64,000 nucleotides of DNA from Bacillota bacterium (GCA_023418915.1 JAEZYU010000063.1:1-64000), one strand, 5' to 3'; counted from the stretch's first letter, positions 16,978 to 26,329 are shown. Translations and numbers: made by a program. The notes: generated by a model from the letters alone, not told the origin.

Positions 16978-18906
16978 ATGAGCGGCATAAACAGTGAAAA
17001 CCACATTAATTATGATGAAAATCAGATTCAAGTGCTTGAGGGACTTGAAGCTGTTAGAAAAAGGCCGGGAATGTATATCGGAAGTACATCTCTCAGAGGA
17101 CTTCATCATCTGGTATATGAAATAGTGGCAAATAGTGTAGATGAAGCGCTTGCGGGAAGATGTGACAGTATTGAGATAACTGTTGAAAAGGATAATTCAA
17201 TTACTGTAAGGGACAATGGAAGCGGAATACCGGTCGGCACACATCCAAAGATGGGAATACCTACTGTGGAAGTAGTACATACAATATTACATGCAGGGGG
17301 TAAATTTGGCGGTGGTGCGTATACTGTATCCGGAGGATTACATGGAGTCGGTGCATCTGTAGTAAACGCACTTTCGGAATATCTGGAAGTACAGGTAGCA
17401 AGGGAAGGCAAAATATACAGGCAAAGATATGAGAGGGGAAAAACTGTGACTCCTCTTGAAATAATAGGTGAAGCTGATTATACAGGCACAAAGACAAATT
17501 TCAAGCCTGATCCTCAGATATTTGAGGATATTCAGTTCGATTTTGATATGATGATAACAAGATATAGAGAAATGGCCTTTTTAAATAGAGGAATACGCCT
17601 GATACTTGTAGATGACAGGAAGGAAGAGAGAATAGAAAAGAATCTTCATTACGAAGGAGGCATAGTCTCCTTCGTAGAATACATTAACAAGGACAAGGAA
17701 GTACTGCATGATCTTCCCATATACGTTGAGGGAGATAAGGACGGCTCATACTGCGAGATAGCTATGCAGTATAATGACAGATATGTTGAGAATATATTCA
17801 CTTATGCAAATAATATTGCAACGACTGAAGGTGGAACACATCTGACAGGATTTAAAGCAGCGATAACAAAAGTGGTCAATGACTATGCAAGAAAGTACAA
17901 TATGATAAAAGAGAACGAGAAGAATCTTATGGGTGAGGACGTTAGAGAGGGTCTCACAGCGATAGTCAGTGTAAAGCTTTTAAATCCACAATTTGAAGGA
18001 CAGACAAAGACAAAGCTTGGGAATAGTGAAATAAGAGGTCTTGTTGAAAGTATAGTAACAGAGAAACTCGCATATTTCTTAGAGGAGAACCCGACAGTAG
18101 CAAAAATAGTATTGGATAAATGTTTAACTGCCTCAAGAGCAAGAGAAGCTGCCAGAAAGGCGAGAGAGCTGACAAGAAGAAAAACAGCGCTGGAAACTAC
18201 GACTCTGCCAGGAAAATTGGCTGATTGTACGGAAAGAGATCCTTCGCTCTGTGAAATATATATTGTTGAGGGTGACTCAGCGGGTGGATCTGCAAAGCAG
18301 GGAAGGGACAGAAAGTTTCAGGCAATACTTCCTCTTTGGGGTAAGATGTTGAATGTTGAGAAATCGCGGCTTGATAAGGTATATGAAAATGAAAAACTGG
18401 CACCAGTCATAACGGCTTTAGGTGCGGGCATCGGTGATGAATTTGACGTGACAAGGTTGAGGTATGACAAAGTAATAATAATGGCTGATGCTGATGTCGA
18501 CGGATCACATATAAGAACATTATTGCTGACATTCTTCTATAGGTATATGAAGCCCCTGGTCGAAAATGGTCACGTTTATATTGCAATGCCGCCTCTTTTT
18601 AAGGTATATAAGGGTAAGGAAGAGTATTATGCATATAATGAGAAAGAAGTAGAGCAGATACAGATTGAGCATAATTGGAAAAAGGAAGATAGTGACATTC
18701 AGAGATATAAAGGTCTGGGGGAAATGAGCTCTGTACAGCTGTGGGAAACAACGATGAATCCAGAAACAAGAACAATGATGAAGGTTGAGCTTGAGGATGC
18801 TGTAGCTGCAGACAAAATATTTACAGTATTGATGGGAGACAAGGTAGAACCAAGAAAGGAATTCATACAAGAGAATGCAAGATATGTAACAAATCTTGAT
18901 GTATGA
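16978..18906 (+). CDS. gyrB: DNA gyrase subunit B
   Basis: GyrB is the ATPase subunit of gyrase. The GHKL motifs NSVDEAL and DNGSGIP are present, followed by the transducer domain. The TOPRIM motif EGDSAGGSAKQGRDRKFQAILPL and the DADVDGSHI acidic triad come next, and the protein ends YVTNLDV. The 642-aa length is normal. Unlike many clostridia, gyrA does not follow; a terminator and a long repeat-rich gap do. Confidence 0.98.
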   Translation: MSGINSENHINYDENQIQVLEGLEAVRKRPGMYIGSTSLRGLHHLVYEIVANSVDEALAGRCDSIEITVEKDNSITVRDNGSGIPVGTHPKMGIPTVEVVHTILHAGGKFGGGAYTVSGGLHGVGASVVNALSEYLEVQVAREGKIYRQRYERGKTVTPLEIIGEADYTGTKTNFKPDPQIFEDIQFDFDMMITRYREMAFLNRGIRLILVDDRKEERIEKNLHYEGGIVSFVEYINKDKEVLHDLPIYVEGDKDGSYCEIAMQYNDRYVENIFTYANNIATTEGGTHLTGFKAAITKVVNDYARKYNMIKENEKNLMGEDVREGLTAIVSVKLLNPQFEGQTKTKLGNSEIRGLVESIVTEKLAYFLEENPTVAKIVLDKCLTASRAREAARKARELTRRKTALETTTLPGKLADCTERDPSLCEIYIVEGDSAGGSAKQGRDRKFQAILPLWGKMLNVEKSRLDKVYENEKLAPVITALGAGIGDEFDVTRLRYDKVIIMADADVDGSHIRTLLLTFFYRYMKPLVENGHVYIAMPPLFKVYKGKEEYYAYNEKEVEQIQIEHNWKKEDSDIQRYKGLGEMSSVQLWETTMNPETRTMMKVELEDAVAADKIFTVLMGDKVEPRKEFIQENARYVTNLDV

Positions 18907-18928
18907 TGCACCAACGGATCAACAGCAG

Positions 18929-18944
18929 TGTTTCACGTGAAACA
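18929..18944. promoter_or_regulatory. parS centromere site 1
   Basis: Perfect 16-bp palindrome TGTTTCACGTGAAACA, the ParB/Spo0J loading site, between the gyrB stop and its terminator. Confidence 0.97.
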
Positions 18945-18949
18945 TTTTA

Positions 18950-18982
18950 AGACAGGGAATAAATCCCTGTCTTATATATTTT
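18950..18982 (+). terminator. gyrB terminator
   Basis: AGACAGGGA (18950-18958) pairs with TCCCTGTCT (18964-18972) around a 5-base loop and is followed by TATATATTTT. Confidence 0.85.
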
Positions 18983-19271
18983 AACGCATCGTTCACAGAA
19001 GAATTTTCGATTAGGCGATAATTTACTTCGTAAATTACGCTTAGTAGAAAATTTTTCCTACCTCTGCGTGTTTCAACGAGGCTGGTCGCAAGTAAGACTT
19101 GCTGCTCGCCTATGCATCCAAGGCGGGAGATATGCTCGCATAGTTATCTTTCGACTAGTCGAAAGATAATATCTTAAAGACAATCGGTACCCGCTACCAT
19201 GCGTTTTTCAGCCTGAAGGCTGAAAAACATAAAGAGGTGGAGGACATAATTCGTCTCGTTATAACGATGCG
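18983..19271 (+). repeat. Full-length hairpin-rich dispersed repeat (copy R2)
   Basis: The element is bounded by 9-bp inverted ends, CGCATCGTT (18985-18993) and AACGATGCG (19263-19271). Inside are successive hairpins: TAATTTAC...GTAAATTA near 19019-19037, GCAAGTAAGACTTGC near 19087-19101, TTATCTTTCGACTAGTCGAA near 19144-19168, and GTTTTTCAGCC...GGCTGAAAAAC near 19202-19227. No coding frame fits. Partial copies lie elsewhere in the window. It looks like a non-autonomous (MITE-like) element or a repeated structured RNA. Confidence 0.7.
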
Positions 19272-19492
19272 ATTTTTTACAACGAGGCGGTATAGTTGAA
19301 ATTAAAAAGAGTTAACCGTATTTTGTTACTGATCGGGACAAATGAGATATATGAAATTAATGAATGTCTGTTTAGTTTCTATATCGGATGAGATTAACAG
19401 TGAAGGTCAAGACGATGTATTATAAAATGAGCTTCATTGAACTATAAAAACAAGATACGCGGGTATTGAGAGATTTTTAGCTAATCTATAAA

Positions 19493-19508
19493 TGTTTCAC
19501 GTGAAACA
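19493..19508. promoter_or_regulatory. parS centromere site 2
   Basis: Perfect TGTTTCACGTGAAACA in the gyrB-parA gap. Confidence 0.97.
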
Positions 19509-19584
19509 TTTCTGTAGATATAAGATCTCTATAACAACTGAAAGCGTATCTCTTAAAACACTTCTACCTAAAGAATATTTTGAC

Positions 19585-19751
19585 TGCATATGCATCCCAG
19601 GCGGGAGATATGCTCGCACTTTTTCCTTCGATTATTCAAAAGAAAAAACATAAAAGGTAAATCAGCACCCGCAATCATGCGTTTATCATTAAAGGGCAGA
19701 TAGTACGTTAAGAATCGGTAAATACAATTAGGCCCGTTATAACACTTCGGT
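19585..19751 (+). repeat. Dispersed repeat, 3-prime part (copy R3)
   Basis: It begins TATGCATCCCAGGCGGGAGA, the internal motif of R2 (TATGCATCCAAGGCGGGAGA). It continues with CACCCGCAATCATGCGTTT (R2: TACCCGCTACCATGCGTTT) and ends CCCGTTATAAC. The 5-prime half is missing. Confidence 0.6.
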
Positions 19752-19828
19752 TCAAAGTAAATTTTATATGCATTTGAATTGATTCAGCGATGCTAGCTTG
19801 CGGCGGGGATTATCTCTCGCATTGTTTT

Positions 19829-20150
19829 AACGCATCGCTCAAAAAATTCGTTTGTATAAAATTTTCCTAACAGGTCACAAAATGTACTAAGAATATTTTG
19901 CAATAATACAGCGTTTCAACGAGGCTGGTCGCAAGAAAGGCTTGCTGCTCGCCTATGCATCCGGGCTGGTCGCAAGCAAGGCTTTCTGCTCGCCTATGCA
20001 TTTCAGACAGGAAATATACTCACATCGTTTTTCTTACGATTAATCCTAAGAAAATATTATAAGATAAATCTTTAAGCACCACATAGCGTTTTTCAGCCCG
20101 AAGGGCTAAAATACGTTAAGAGGTGGGGTACAAATGACACCCTGTTATGC
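19829..20150 (+). repeat. Dispersed repeat with internal duplication (copy R4)
   Basis: It starts AACGCATCGCTC and carries the block GGCTGGTCGCAAG...CTCGCCTATGCAT twice in tandem (about 19923-19960 and 19966-20001). It continues with CATAGCGTTTTTCAGCCC and its complementary GGGCTAAAATACG, and ends near CCCTGTTATGC. A degenerate leftover of the internal motif also precedes it at about 19787-19825. Confidence 0.65.
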
Positions 20151-20167
20151 AGAGCAGGAAACAAATA

Positions 20168-20183
20168 TGTTTCACGTGAAACA
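20168..20183. promoter_or_regulatory. parS centromere site 3
   Basis: Perfect TGTTTCACGTGAAACA, 150 bases before parA. Confidence 0.97.
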
Positions 20184-20333
20184 TAAGACTATGAAAAACT
20201 GAATTGAATAAATTATATTAATTCTATACTTGGCCATTTATGTACTTGAACAAGTAAAATGTGTGTTACATTTTATCACTTTATGTTATAATTACATAGA
20301 CCATAGTACATATCTGAGTTAGGAGTGAATGAA

Positions 20334-21113
20334 TTGGCCAAGGTGATAGCTATTGCAAACCAAAAGGGCGGAGTAGGTAAAACTACTACAGCGGTAAATC
20401 TCAGTTCCTGCCTGGCTTACAAGGGTAAAAAGGTGATCATAATCGATGTGGACCCTCAGGGCAATACTACCAGCGGCCTTGGAATAGAAAAAAAGAAAAT
20501 AAGCAAATCTATATATGAAGTGATCATCAATGATGAAAGCATTGAAAATGCAATGATGAAAACGATGATAGATAACCTTTCCATATGCCCTTCTAATATT
20601 CAATTGGTTGGAGCAGAGGTGGAGCTTGTATCGGTTATTTCAAGAGAGACCAGAATGAAAGCTGCAATAGACGAGATAAGAAACAAATACGATTTTATCC
20701 TTATAGACTGTCCTCCATCTCTTGGTTTGCTTACATTGAATGCACTGACAGCTGCTGATACGATCCTGGTTCCTATACAGTGTGAATATTATGCACTTGA
20801 AGGTCTGAGCCAGCTTATGAATACCGTTAAGCTTGTTCAGAGACACCTAAATCCTTCATTGGATGTTGAAGGTGTAGTATTAACTATGTTTGATGCGAGA
20901 ACAAATCTTTCTATACAGGTAGTAGAAGATGTAAAGAAGTATTTCAGGAACAAGGTATACAGGACTGTCATTCCCAGAAATGTACGACTGAGTGAGGCTC
21001 CAAGCTTTGGATTACCGATCATACTGTATGACGCAAAGTCAAAAGGAGCAGAATGTTATCTGGATCTTGCACAGGAAGTAATCGACTATTCCGAGGAGGG
21101 TAATTATAAATGA
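20334..21113 (+). CDS. parA: Chromosome partitioning ATPase ParA/Soj
   Basis: ParA is a 259-aa deviant-Walker ATPase that binds DNA non-specifically when ATP-bound, drives ParB-parS segregation and modulates DnaA. The Walker A motif is KGGVGKTT (11-18), then DVDPQGNTTSG, and Walker B is FILIDCPPSLG. The start was set at TTG 20334 (MAKVIAIANQ), 8 bases after AGGAG; an in-frame GTG at 20325 overlaps the ribosome site and is unlikely. It overlaps parB by 4 bases. Confidence 0.96.
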   Translation: MAKVIAIANQKGGVGKTTTAVNLSSCLAYKGKKVIIIDVDPQGNTTSGLGIEKKKISKSIYEVIINDESIENAMMKTMIDNLSICPSNIQLVGAEVELVSVISRETRMKAAIDEIRNKYDFILIDCPPSLGLLTLNALTAADTILVPIQCEYYALEGLSQLMNTVKLVQRHLNPSLDVEGVVLTMFDARTNLSIQVVEDVKKYFRNKVYRTVIPRNVRLSEAPSFGLPIILYDAKSKGAECYLDLAQEVIDYSEEGNYK

Positions 21114-21955
21114 AAAAAGGACTTGGAAAGGGACTTGGTGCTTTGATCTCATCTGCAGATACTGACGACACCGGCGTTAATGAAATAAAGATCAATGATA
21201 TTGAACCTAACAGTGAGCAGCCGCGGAAAAATTTCAATGATGCAAAGCTTGCAAGTTTGGCAGAATCAATAAAACAACATGGTGTTGTACAGCCTTTGAT
21301 AGTGCAGCGGGAGGGAAGTTCATATAAAATAGTAGCTGGCGAGAGAAGATGGAGAGCTGCCAGATTAGCTGGACTACAGACAGTTCCGGTGATAATAAGA
21401 GATCTCTCAAGCAAACAAATAATGGAGATAGCACTGATTGAAAATCTTCAGCGAGAAGATCTAAATCCTATAGAAGAAGCTGAAGCGTATGATAGGCTGA
21501 TAACTGAATTTGGTATGACACAGGAAGAGGTATCTGTTACCGTAGGACGCAGTCGCCCAGCTATAACCAATTCAATGAGGCTTCTTTCTCTGCAGGACAA
21601 AATAAAAGAAAAACTCATATCAGGTGATATTACAAGCGGTCATGCTAGAGCACTGCTTTCACTTGAGGATGAGGAACTTAGGATTAAGGCTGTCGGGGAA
21701 ATCATTAAAAAAGGAATGAGTGTAAGAGAGACTGAGAACTATGTAAAACAATTAGCAGTACAAAAGAAGCCAAGAAAAAAGAATATTCAAGATGCAGAAT
21801 ACCAAGCCATTGAAGAAAGATTCAGAGAAGTGTTTGGTACACGGGTCAGGATCATGAATAATAAAAAGAATGGTAAAATAATGATTGAGTACTACTCTCC
21901 CGATGAACTTGACAGGATCATAAGTCTGGTGGAAAAAATAAGTAAAAATACCTAA
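21110..21955 (+). CDS. parB: Chromosome partitioning protein ParB/Spo0J
   Basis: ParB is a 281-aa CTP-dependent clamp that loads at parS. It has the typical N-terminus MKKGLGKGLGALIS (ParA-stimulating peptide with basic residues), the CTPase motif GERRWRAARLAG, ENLQREDLNPIEEA, and an HTH (TQEEVSVTVGRSRPAITN). Its ATGA overlap with parA shows translational coupling. Four parS sites lie within 3.2 kb, three upstream and one downstream. Confidence 0.96.
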   Translation: MKKGLGKGLGALISSADTDDTGVNEIKINDIEPNSEQPRKNFNDAKLASLAESIKQHGVVQPLIVQREGSSYKIVAGERRWRAARLAGLQTVPVIIRDLSSKQIMEIALIENLQREDLNPIEEAEAYDRLITEFGMTQEEVSVTVGRSRPAITNSMRLLSLQDKIKEKLISGDITSGHARALLSLEDEELRIKAVGEIIKKGMSVRETENYVKQLAVQKKPRKKNIQDAEYQAIEERFREVFGTRVRIMNNKKNGKIMIEYYSPDELDRIISLVEKISKNT

Positions 21956-22086
21956 AAATAACCACCTCACAAAATCGCTATTTAGGCCTCTTTCTAATAG
22001 TGGCAATATGATTTTACATAAGTGAGATAAAACCTGAAATAGAGAAAAATAGACAGCAATATGAAAGATGTCTTTTATGAGAGCAA

Positions 22087-22102
22087 CGTTTCACGTGAAA
22101 CA
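22087..22102. promoter_or_regulatory. parS centromere site 4 (one mismatch)
   Basis: CGTTTCACGTGAAACA; only the first base differs from the perfect palindrome. It lies between parB and the DUF4446 gene. Confidence 0.9.
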
Positions 22103-22144
22103 TGAAGTTGTGATAGATAAATTATCGCAAAAGGAGAAATATGT

Positions 22145-22660
22145 ATGAGCATACTTGGCATTCCATTTGAATGGGCAATTTTAATAGGTGTGAATTTCTT
22201 TCTGATATTAATATTGCTTCTTATGAATATATCTAATAGATCAAAAATAAAGAAGCTTAAGATAAAGTACAATAAATTTATGAACGGACTGAGTGGTGTA
22301 AGTATAGAAGAAGTTCTTGAAGACTGTTTGGATAAAGTAAATGGTGTCATTAATAAGAATCGAGAAATTGATTATCAACTAAATACAATTAAGAGAAATA
22401 TGTATTATTGCACACAGAAAGTGGGGATCGTTAGATATAATGCATTTGATGATGTCGGAAGCGACCTTTGCTTTTCAGTAGCTTTACTTGATAACAATGA
22501 TGACGGTGTTGTGATAAGCAGCTTGTATGCAAGAGACAGCTCATCGACGTATGCCAAGCCTATCATAAGGGGCAAATCCAAGTATGCTCTTTCTGCTGAA
22601 GAAATCAAAGCAATAGACAACGCAAGAAAGACACATACCACAAATGCATTTGATGAATAG
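22145..22660 (+). CDS. DUF4446-type membrane-anchored protein
   Basis: This 171-aa protein has one N-terminal membrane segment (residues 9-28, hydrophobic with ILILLLMN), then a coiled-coil-prone stretch and a C-terminal globular part. That part contains KVGIVRYNAFDDVGSDLCFSV and the YAKPIIRGKSKYALSAEE segment typical of DUF4446 proteins. Genes of this family often follow parAB in clostridia; the function is not known to me. AAGGAG precedes the ATG. Confidence 0.85.
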   Translation: MSILGIPFEWAILIGVNFFLILILLLMNISNRSKIKKLKIKYNKFMNGLSGVSIEEVLEDCLDKVNGVINKNREIDYQLNTIKRNMYYCTQKVGIVRYNAFDDVGSDLCFSVALLDNNDDGVVISSLYARDSSSTYAKPIIRGKSKYALSAEEIKAIDNARKTHTTNAFDE

Positions 22661-22709
22661 CATTATGAAGGCTATTTAGTGGAAGAGACTTAATAACATG
22701 TATTCTCAG

Positions 22710-22738
22710 TTGACGTTTACATAATGTTGTCTTAAAAT
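22710..22738 (+). promoter_or_regulatory. Candidate promoter of the XrtG operon
   Basis: TTGACG (22710-22715), a 17-base spacer and TAAAAT (22733-22738). It would give a leader of about 235 bases containing repeat R5. Confidence 0.45.
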
Positions 22739-22768
22739 AGATAAGAACGTTAGTTTTTATCTATTTTA
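22733..22768 (+). terminator. AT-rich hairpin overlapping the -10 region
   Basis: TAAAATAGATAA (22733-22744) pairs with TTATCTATTTTA (22757-22768). It may end DUF4446 transcription; because its left arm is also the -10 of the candidate promoter, it could alternatively be an operator. Confidence 0.4.
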
Positions 22769-22796
22769 TATTGTTTGATTATAGTCAAAAGTGCAT

Positions 22797-22913
22797 TATC
22801 ACTAAATATTCTTTGGATATATTTTGACTTGGTAAGAAAAGTTTCTACTAAGCGTAATTTACGAAGTAAATTATCGCCTAATCGAAAAATTTTCTCTGAA
22901 CGATGCGTTATAA
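22797..22913 (-). repeat. Dispersed repeat, 5-prime part (copy R5)
   Basis: In reverse orientation, TTATAACGCATCGTTCAGAG, CGATTAGGCGATAATTTACT and TCGTAAATTACGCTTAGTAG match the first 70 bases of R2 almost exactly. The remainder (CTTACCAAGTCAAAATATATCC) matches copy R7. Confidence 0.7.
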
Positions 22914-22978
22914 TTTCGCTGAAAGTTTACGATGGATGTGCATTCGGGGCTACATAATTATTGTTGGAGATGCAGCTT

Positions 22979-25900
22979 ATGAATCCAGGAAGATACAGAT
23001 TTAAAGTTTACCTGAATGCAAGGCACAAAATTAGTTTTCATAATTCCACTTCAAATATTCACCCCCATACATGGGAGTTAGTTTTGTATGTCAACAAAAC
23101 TTCTGAGAATTTCATTAGATTTTCTGATATAGAGAATATAATAACGGACTTTCTTTCGGAATATGAGGGCAAATGTATCAATGAATTGAAGCCATTCGAT
23201 GAAATCAACCCTACAATGGAAAACATAGGTGACAGCATAGCTTCTGATCTGTCTGAGATTTTATCAAAAAACGGTTGGGCGTTATTTTCACTTGAAATTA
23301 GTGAAAATCCAGCACGCACCTATATTGTTCAAATAAATCCGGTTAACCTAAAAACTGCACTAAAAGAAAATAATAGTGAAGATGAGGAGGTTTGTTCAAC
23401 TGCTTCTATTGGTGAAATGTGTTCTGCTTATGACATGGCAGCAGTAAATAAACAGCATTTAGGATCATTATCAGCTGATAAAACGGAAGAAGATGATCTT
23501 CATATTATTAATGAAGCATATGCAGCGAATGAAGAAGATACGCTGCCGTCTGAAGAAATATCAGGAGGCAGACCGGAAGATGTAGAGCAGAACGATAATA
23601 AAGCAGAAAAATCTGTTAATGATAAAAAAAGAAGCGTAATACTGAAGCGCCCCAGGAAAAAACATAAGAGGATCAATAATTCTTCGTATATCATACTCGG
23701 AATGCTTTTATTGTTGACAGCTGGTATAACCATTTACCTGTATTTAAATCGTGAAGGGAGCTTTCCATGGGGATCGGACAGCTGGTACCATCTGTTTAAA
23801 GGTCATATGCTCTATCTTTCTGGTCGGGAGGGTAATTTTTTCCCGTTGTATTCGGAGATATGGTATAACGGAATTCAGCCGCTGAGGTATTGGGCTCCGT
23901 TGCCTCACTATGTTCTCGCTATATTTGAATTAATTACAAACGGCGATATAGGGCTGGCTTACAACCTTTTTATTATTTTTTGTTTTATAGCCGGAGGTAC
24001 AGGATGGGTCTTGTGGGGAGCTAAAACGGGCAGACGTACACTGGGCTGTATTATGGCAGTTTTATGGAGCCTTCTCCCTGATAACCTGAGGGTCATGTTT
24101 TCGGAAGGTAATTTGTCCAGAGTTGCAGTTACAGTGATTTTTCCGTATTTACTGCTGATGGCTTCCATGCATTTTATAGAATACGGCATTGTGAAGACGA
24201 ATAAAGACGCTTCAATTGGAGTGTTGACAGATAAACATTTTCGAACTAAAGCAAATATTTACAGAAGTAAGGTTGTCTATTTGTGCGGTGTTTTCATTCT
24301 GATGTTTATGATTACATTATGTCACGCTATGATAGCTGCAATGGCAGCCATTACTATAACCCTTTTTTCGGTCATTACGGGGTTAGTTGAAAAAAAACTT
24401 GCAGCTAGTATTGAAATAATAGCTGCAGCAGCATGCGGAATAGCTGCTGCAGGTATATGGCTGGTCCCAGCACTTACCGGCGGACTCTTGTCCATGAACA
24501 GCGAAGCTGTCAAGGAATTGGCTGAAGGCTTGACATATCCCGTACTGGAGACTCTTGACCCAATGAGACGTCTGGCAGATCCCAATGTCTTTTATTTTGG
24601 TACAAGCATAGCGGCAGCGGCTCTTATTGGAGTAATTTTTGGAGAGAAAAAAACCAAGGCGGCATTTGCTGTAACGCTTATCATATTCACAGGAACCACG
24701 AAGCTGTTGCTGCCGGTTATTTTGAAGCTTCCGCTCAGCCAGGCCTTCTGGATGATGAGGTTTACACCAATGGCAATGGGGACATTCTTTGCAGGACTGT
24801 TCTTTTGGAAGAAGCTTAACAGAAAAATTCTCGCAGTAGTCATTGCACTGGTAATTACAGACAGTGTTGTTTCATTTAGTCTGCTGGCTCACAACAGCGA
24901 CATGCCTCAAAAAAATGTTGACATCCTTAAACCGGGAGCTGCTTTGACAGACAACAGGATCGCACTTATAGATAACAGCAGGATGGGATCGTTTCCGAGC
25001 TTTTTCCTCAGCTTCAACGAAAGCGGAAAGATAGTAAAGCAGGTATTCGGATCAGGCTGGCAAGGCGCTGCAACAGCGCAGAATATCATGCTTCTGAATA
25101 CAGCTGCAGAAAAGGGATGGTATGAGTACTTGTTTGACAGATGCCTTGAGCATGGAGCTGATGTGGTCGTTATTACCGGGGAAATGTTGTCAGACGCCAA
25201 TAAAGCAGTTGATGCTGCACGCAAAGCTGGCTATATACTTGTCAATGGATACAATGATAGCAAAACCGGCAGTCTGGGCAGTACAGACAATAAATTGTCC
25301 GAATCTGTAAATATGCCAAAGCTTAGCTATGGTTTACTGGATGAGAGTTTGAATGAATATGTTTCTGAAAATGTTCCTGCCGATACTGCGTTGGTATTCA
25401 AATACCCTATAAGCGGAAGCTTTGGCTCGATAGCAAACTATCAAGGAATAGGCATAGGAAGATACGCTTCAAATCTTTCTCTTGTATTTCCTCAAATAGA
25501 GACAGGCAGAAGCTTTTATATAGATGATTATTCTTTTGATGAGCTGACGGAATACAAAACTGTCTTCCTGTCAGGGTTCTCATTCAGAAGCAGACAGGCA
25601 GCTGAAAAGCTGTTGATGGATATTTCTGAAAGCGGCACAAGGGTTGTTGTTGACCTTACAAATGCAGATGCGGAGCTGTTGTCGTCAAGAGCGGGACTAT
25701 TTGGTGTGTTGGCAGAGAACATAGTGTTTGAAGGAAAACTCCCGGATATGGAGGCGCCGCTAAGGAAAATATCCTTTAGTCGCAGCATACCTGACGAATA
25801 TGAAAAATGGAGCACCATATACTTGGAGAACTTAGATAATGTACATGTGAGCACATACTATGAAAACCACTTTATGGACATTATTGGTACAAAAGTGAAT

Positions 25901-26329
25901 GACAATTTATTTTTTGTTGGTGTGAATCTTCCATACTATGCTATGCTGACAGGTGATCATTCAGCGATTGAGCTTTTGGAGGATGTAACCGGCCTTGATG
26001 CAGGAGATTTGCCTGGAAGAAGAACGGTAAAGCTGAAAAATGAAACCAGATCGAACATGATTGCTCTCAGTACAGAAGAAGAAGGGGTTATTACCGGTGT
26101 TGCTGCGTTGGATTCGTTTCATGTTGTTGAGGGGGGATATTCTGTTACTCACAATTTAGTGAAGATGGACTCAAAAACCCTGATTCTGAAAGCAGGATAC
26201 CCCGTACTGGGGAAAGGGCTTACATTAACTTTAATCGGTCTGACAGCTATGCTTGCGCTTGTTGTTTTCTTGAAAAAAAGAGGGGGTAGAGCTAATTGCT
26301 CAATAACAGACGTTTATATAGAAGGATGA
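22979..26329 (+). CDS. XrtG-associated membrane protein: pterin-synthase-like domain fused to a GT-C-like membrane enzyme
   Basis: This is a protein of about 1116 aa. Residues 1-110 look like the 6-pyruvoyl-tetrahydropterin synthase/QueD fold. Zinc-ligand-type histidines are His16 (ARHK) and the HPH at 28-30, and a GDSIASDLSEIL helix is visible, but the expected catalytic cysteine is not. An acidic low-complexity linker follows (to about 230). A multi-span membrane region with GSDSWYHLFKG in its first loop recalls GT-C glycosyltransferases. A large external part comes next, and a final membrane helix near the end. Pfam has a PTPS-related membrane domain of this type. The gene overlaps xrtG by 34 bases. 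The start chosen (ATG 22979) has GGAG nine bases upstream; TTG 22961 and ATG 22970 are alternatives. Confidence 0.75.
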   Translation: MNPGRYRFKVYLNARHKISFHNSTSNIHPHTWELVLYVNKTSENFIRFSDIENIITDFLSEYEGKCINELKPFDEINPTMENIGDSIASDLSEILSKNGWALFSLEISENPARTYIVQINPVNLKTALKENNSEDEEVCSTASIGEMCSAYDMAAVNKQHLGSLSADKTEEDDLHIINEAYAANEEDTLPSEEISGGRPEDVEQNDNKAEKSVNDKKRSVILKRPRKKHKRINNSSYIILGMLLLLTAGITIYLYLNREGSFPWGSDSWYHLFKGHMLYLSGREGNFFPLYSEIWYNGIQPLRYWAPLPHYVLAIFELITNGDIGLAYNLFIIFCFIAGGTGWVLWGAKTGRRTLGCIMAVLWSLLPDNLRVMFSEGNLSRVAVTVIFPYLLLMASMHFIEYGIVKTNKDASIGVLTDKHFRTKANIYRSKVVYLCGVFILMFMITLCHAMIAAMAAITITLFSVITGLVEKKLAASIEIIAAAACGIAAAGIWLVPALTGGLLSMNSEAVKELAEGLTYPVLETLDPMRRLADPNVFYFGTSIAAAALIGVIFGEKKTKAAFAVTLIIFTGTTKLLLPVILKLPLSQAFWMMRFTPMAMGTFFAGLFFWKKLNRKILAVVIALVITDSVVSFSLLAHNSDMPQKNVDILKPGAALTDNRIALIDNSRMGSFPSFFLSFNESGKIVKQVFGSGWQGAATAQNIMLLNTAAEKGWYEYLFDRCLEHGADVVVITGEMLSDANKAVDAARKAGYILVNGYNDSKTGSLGSTDNKLSESVNMPKLSYGLLDESLNEYVSENVPADTALVFKYPISGSFGSIANYQGIGIGRYASNLSLVFPQIETGRSFYIDDYSFDELTEYKTVFLSGFSFRSRQAAEKLLMDISESGTRVVVDLTNADAELLSSRAGLFGVLAENIVFEGKLPDMEAPLRKISFSRSIPDEYEKWSTIYLENLDNVHVSTYYENHFMDIIGTKVNDNLFFVGVNLPYYAMLTGDHSAIELLEDVTGLDAGDLPGRRTVKLKNETRSNMIALSTEEEGVITGVAALDSFHVVEGGYSVTHNLVKMDSKTLILKAGYPVLGKGLTLTLIGLTAMLALVVFLKKRGGRANCSITDVYIEG

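Noticed and set aside
18983..20150. CRISPR array
   Set aside because: Repeats are long, unevenly spaced, contain hairpins and have no unique spacers; no cas genes in the window.
22775..22957. 60-codon frame upstream of the XrtG operon
   Set aside because: It is made of repeat copy R5.
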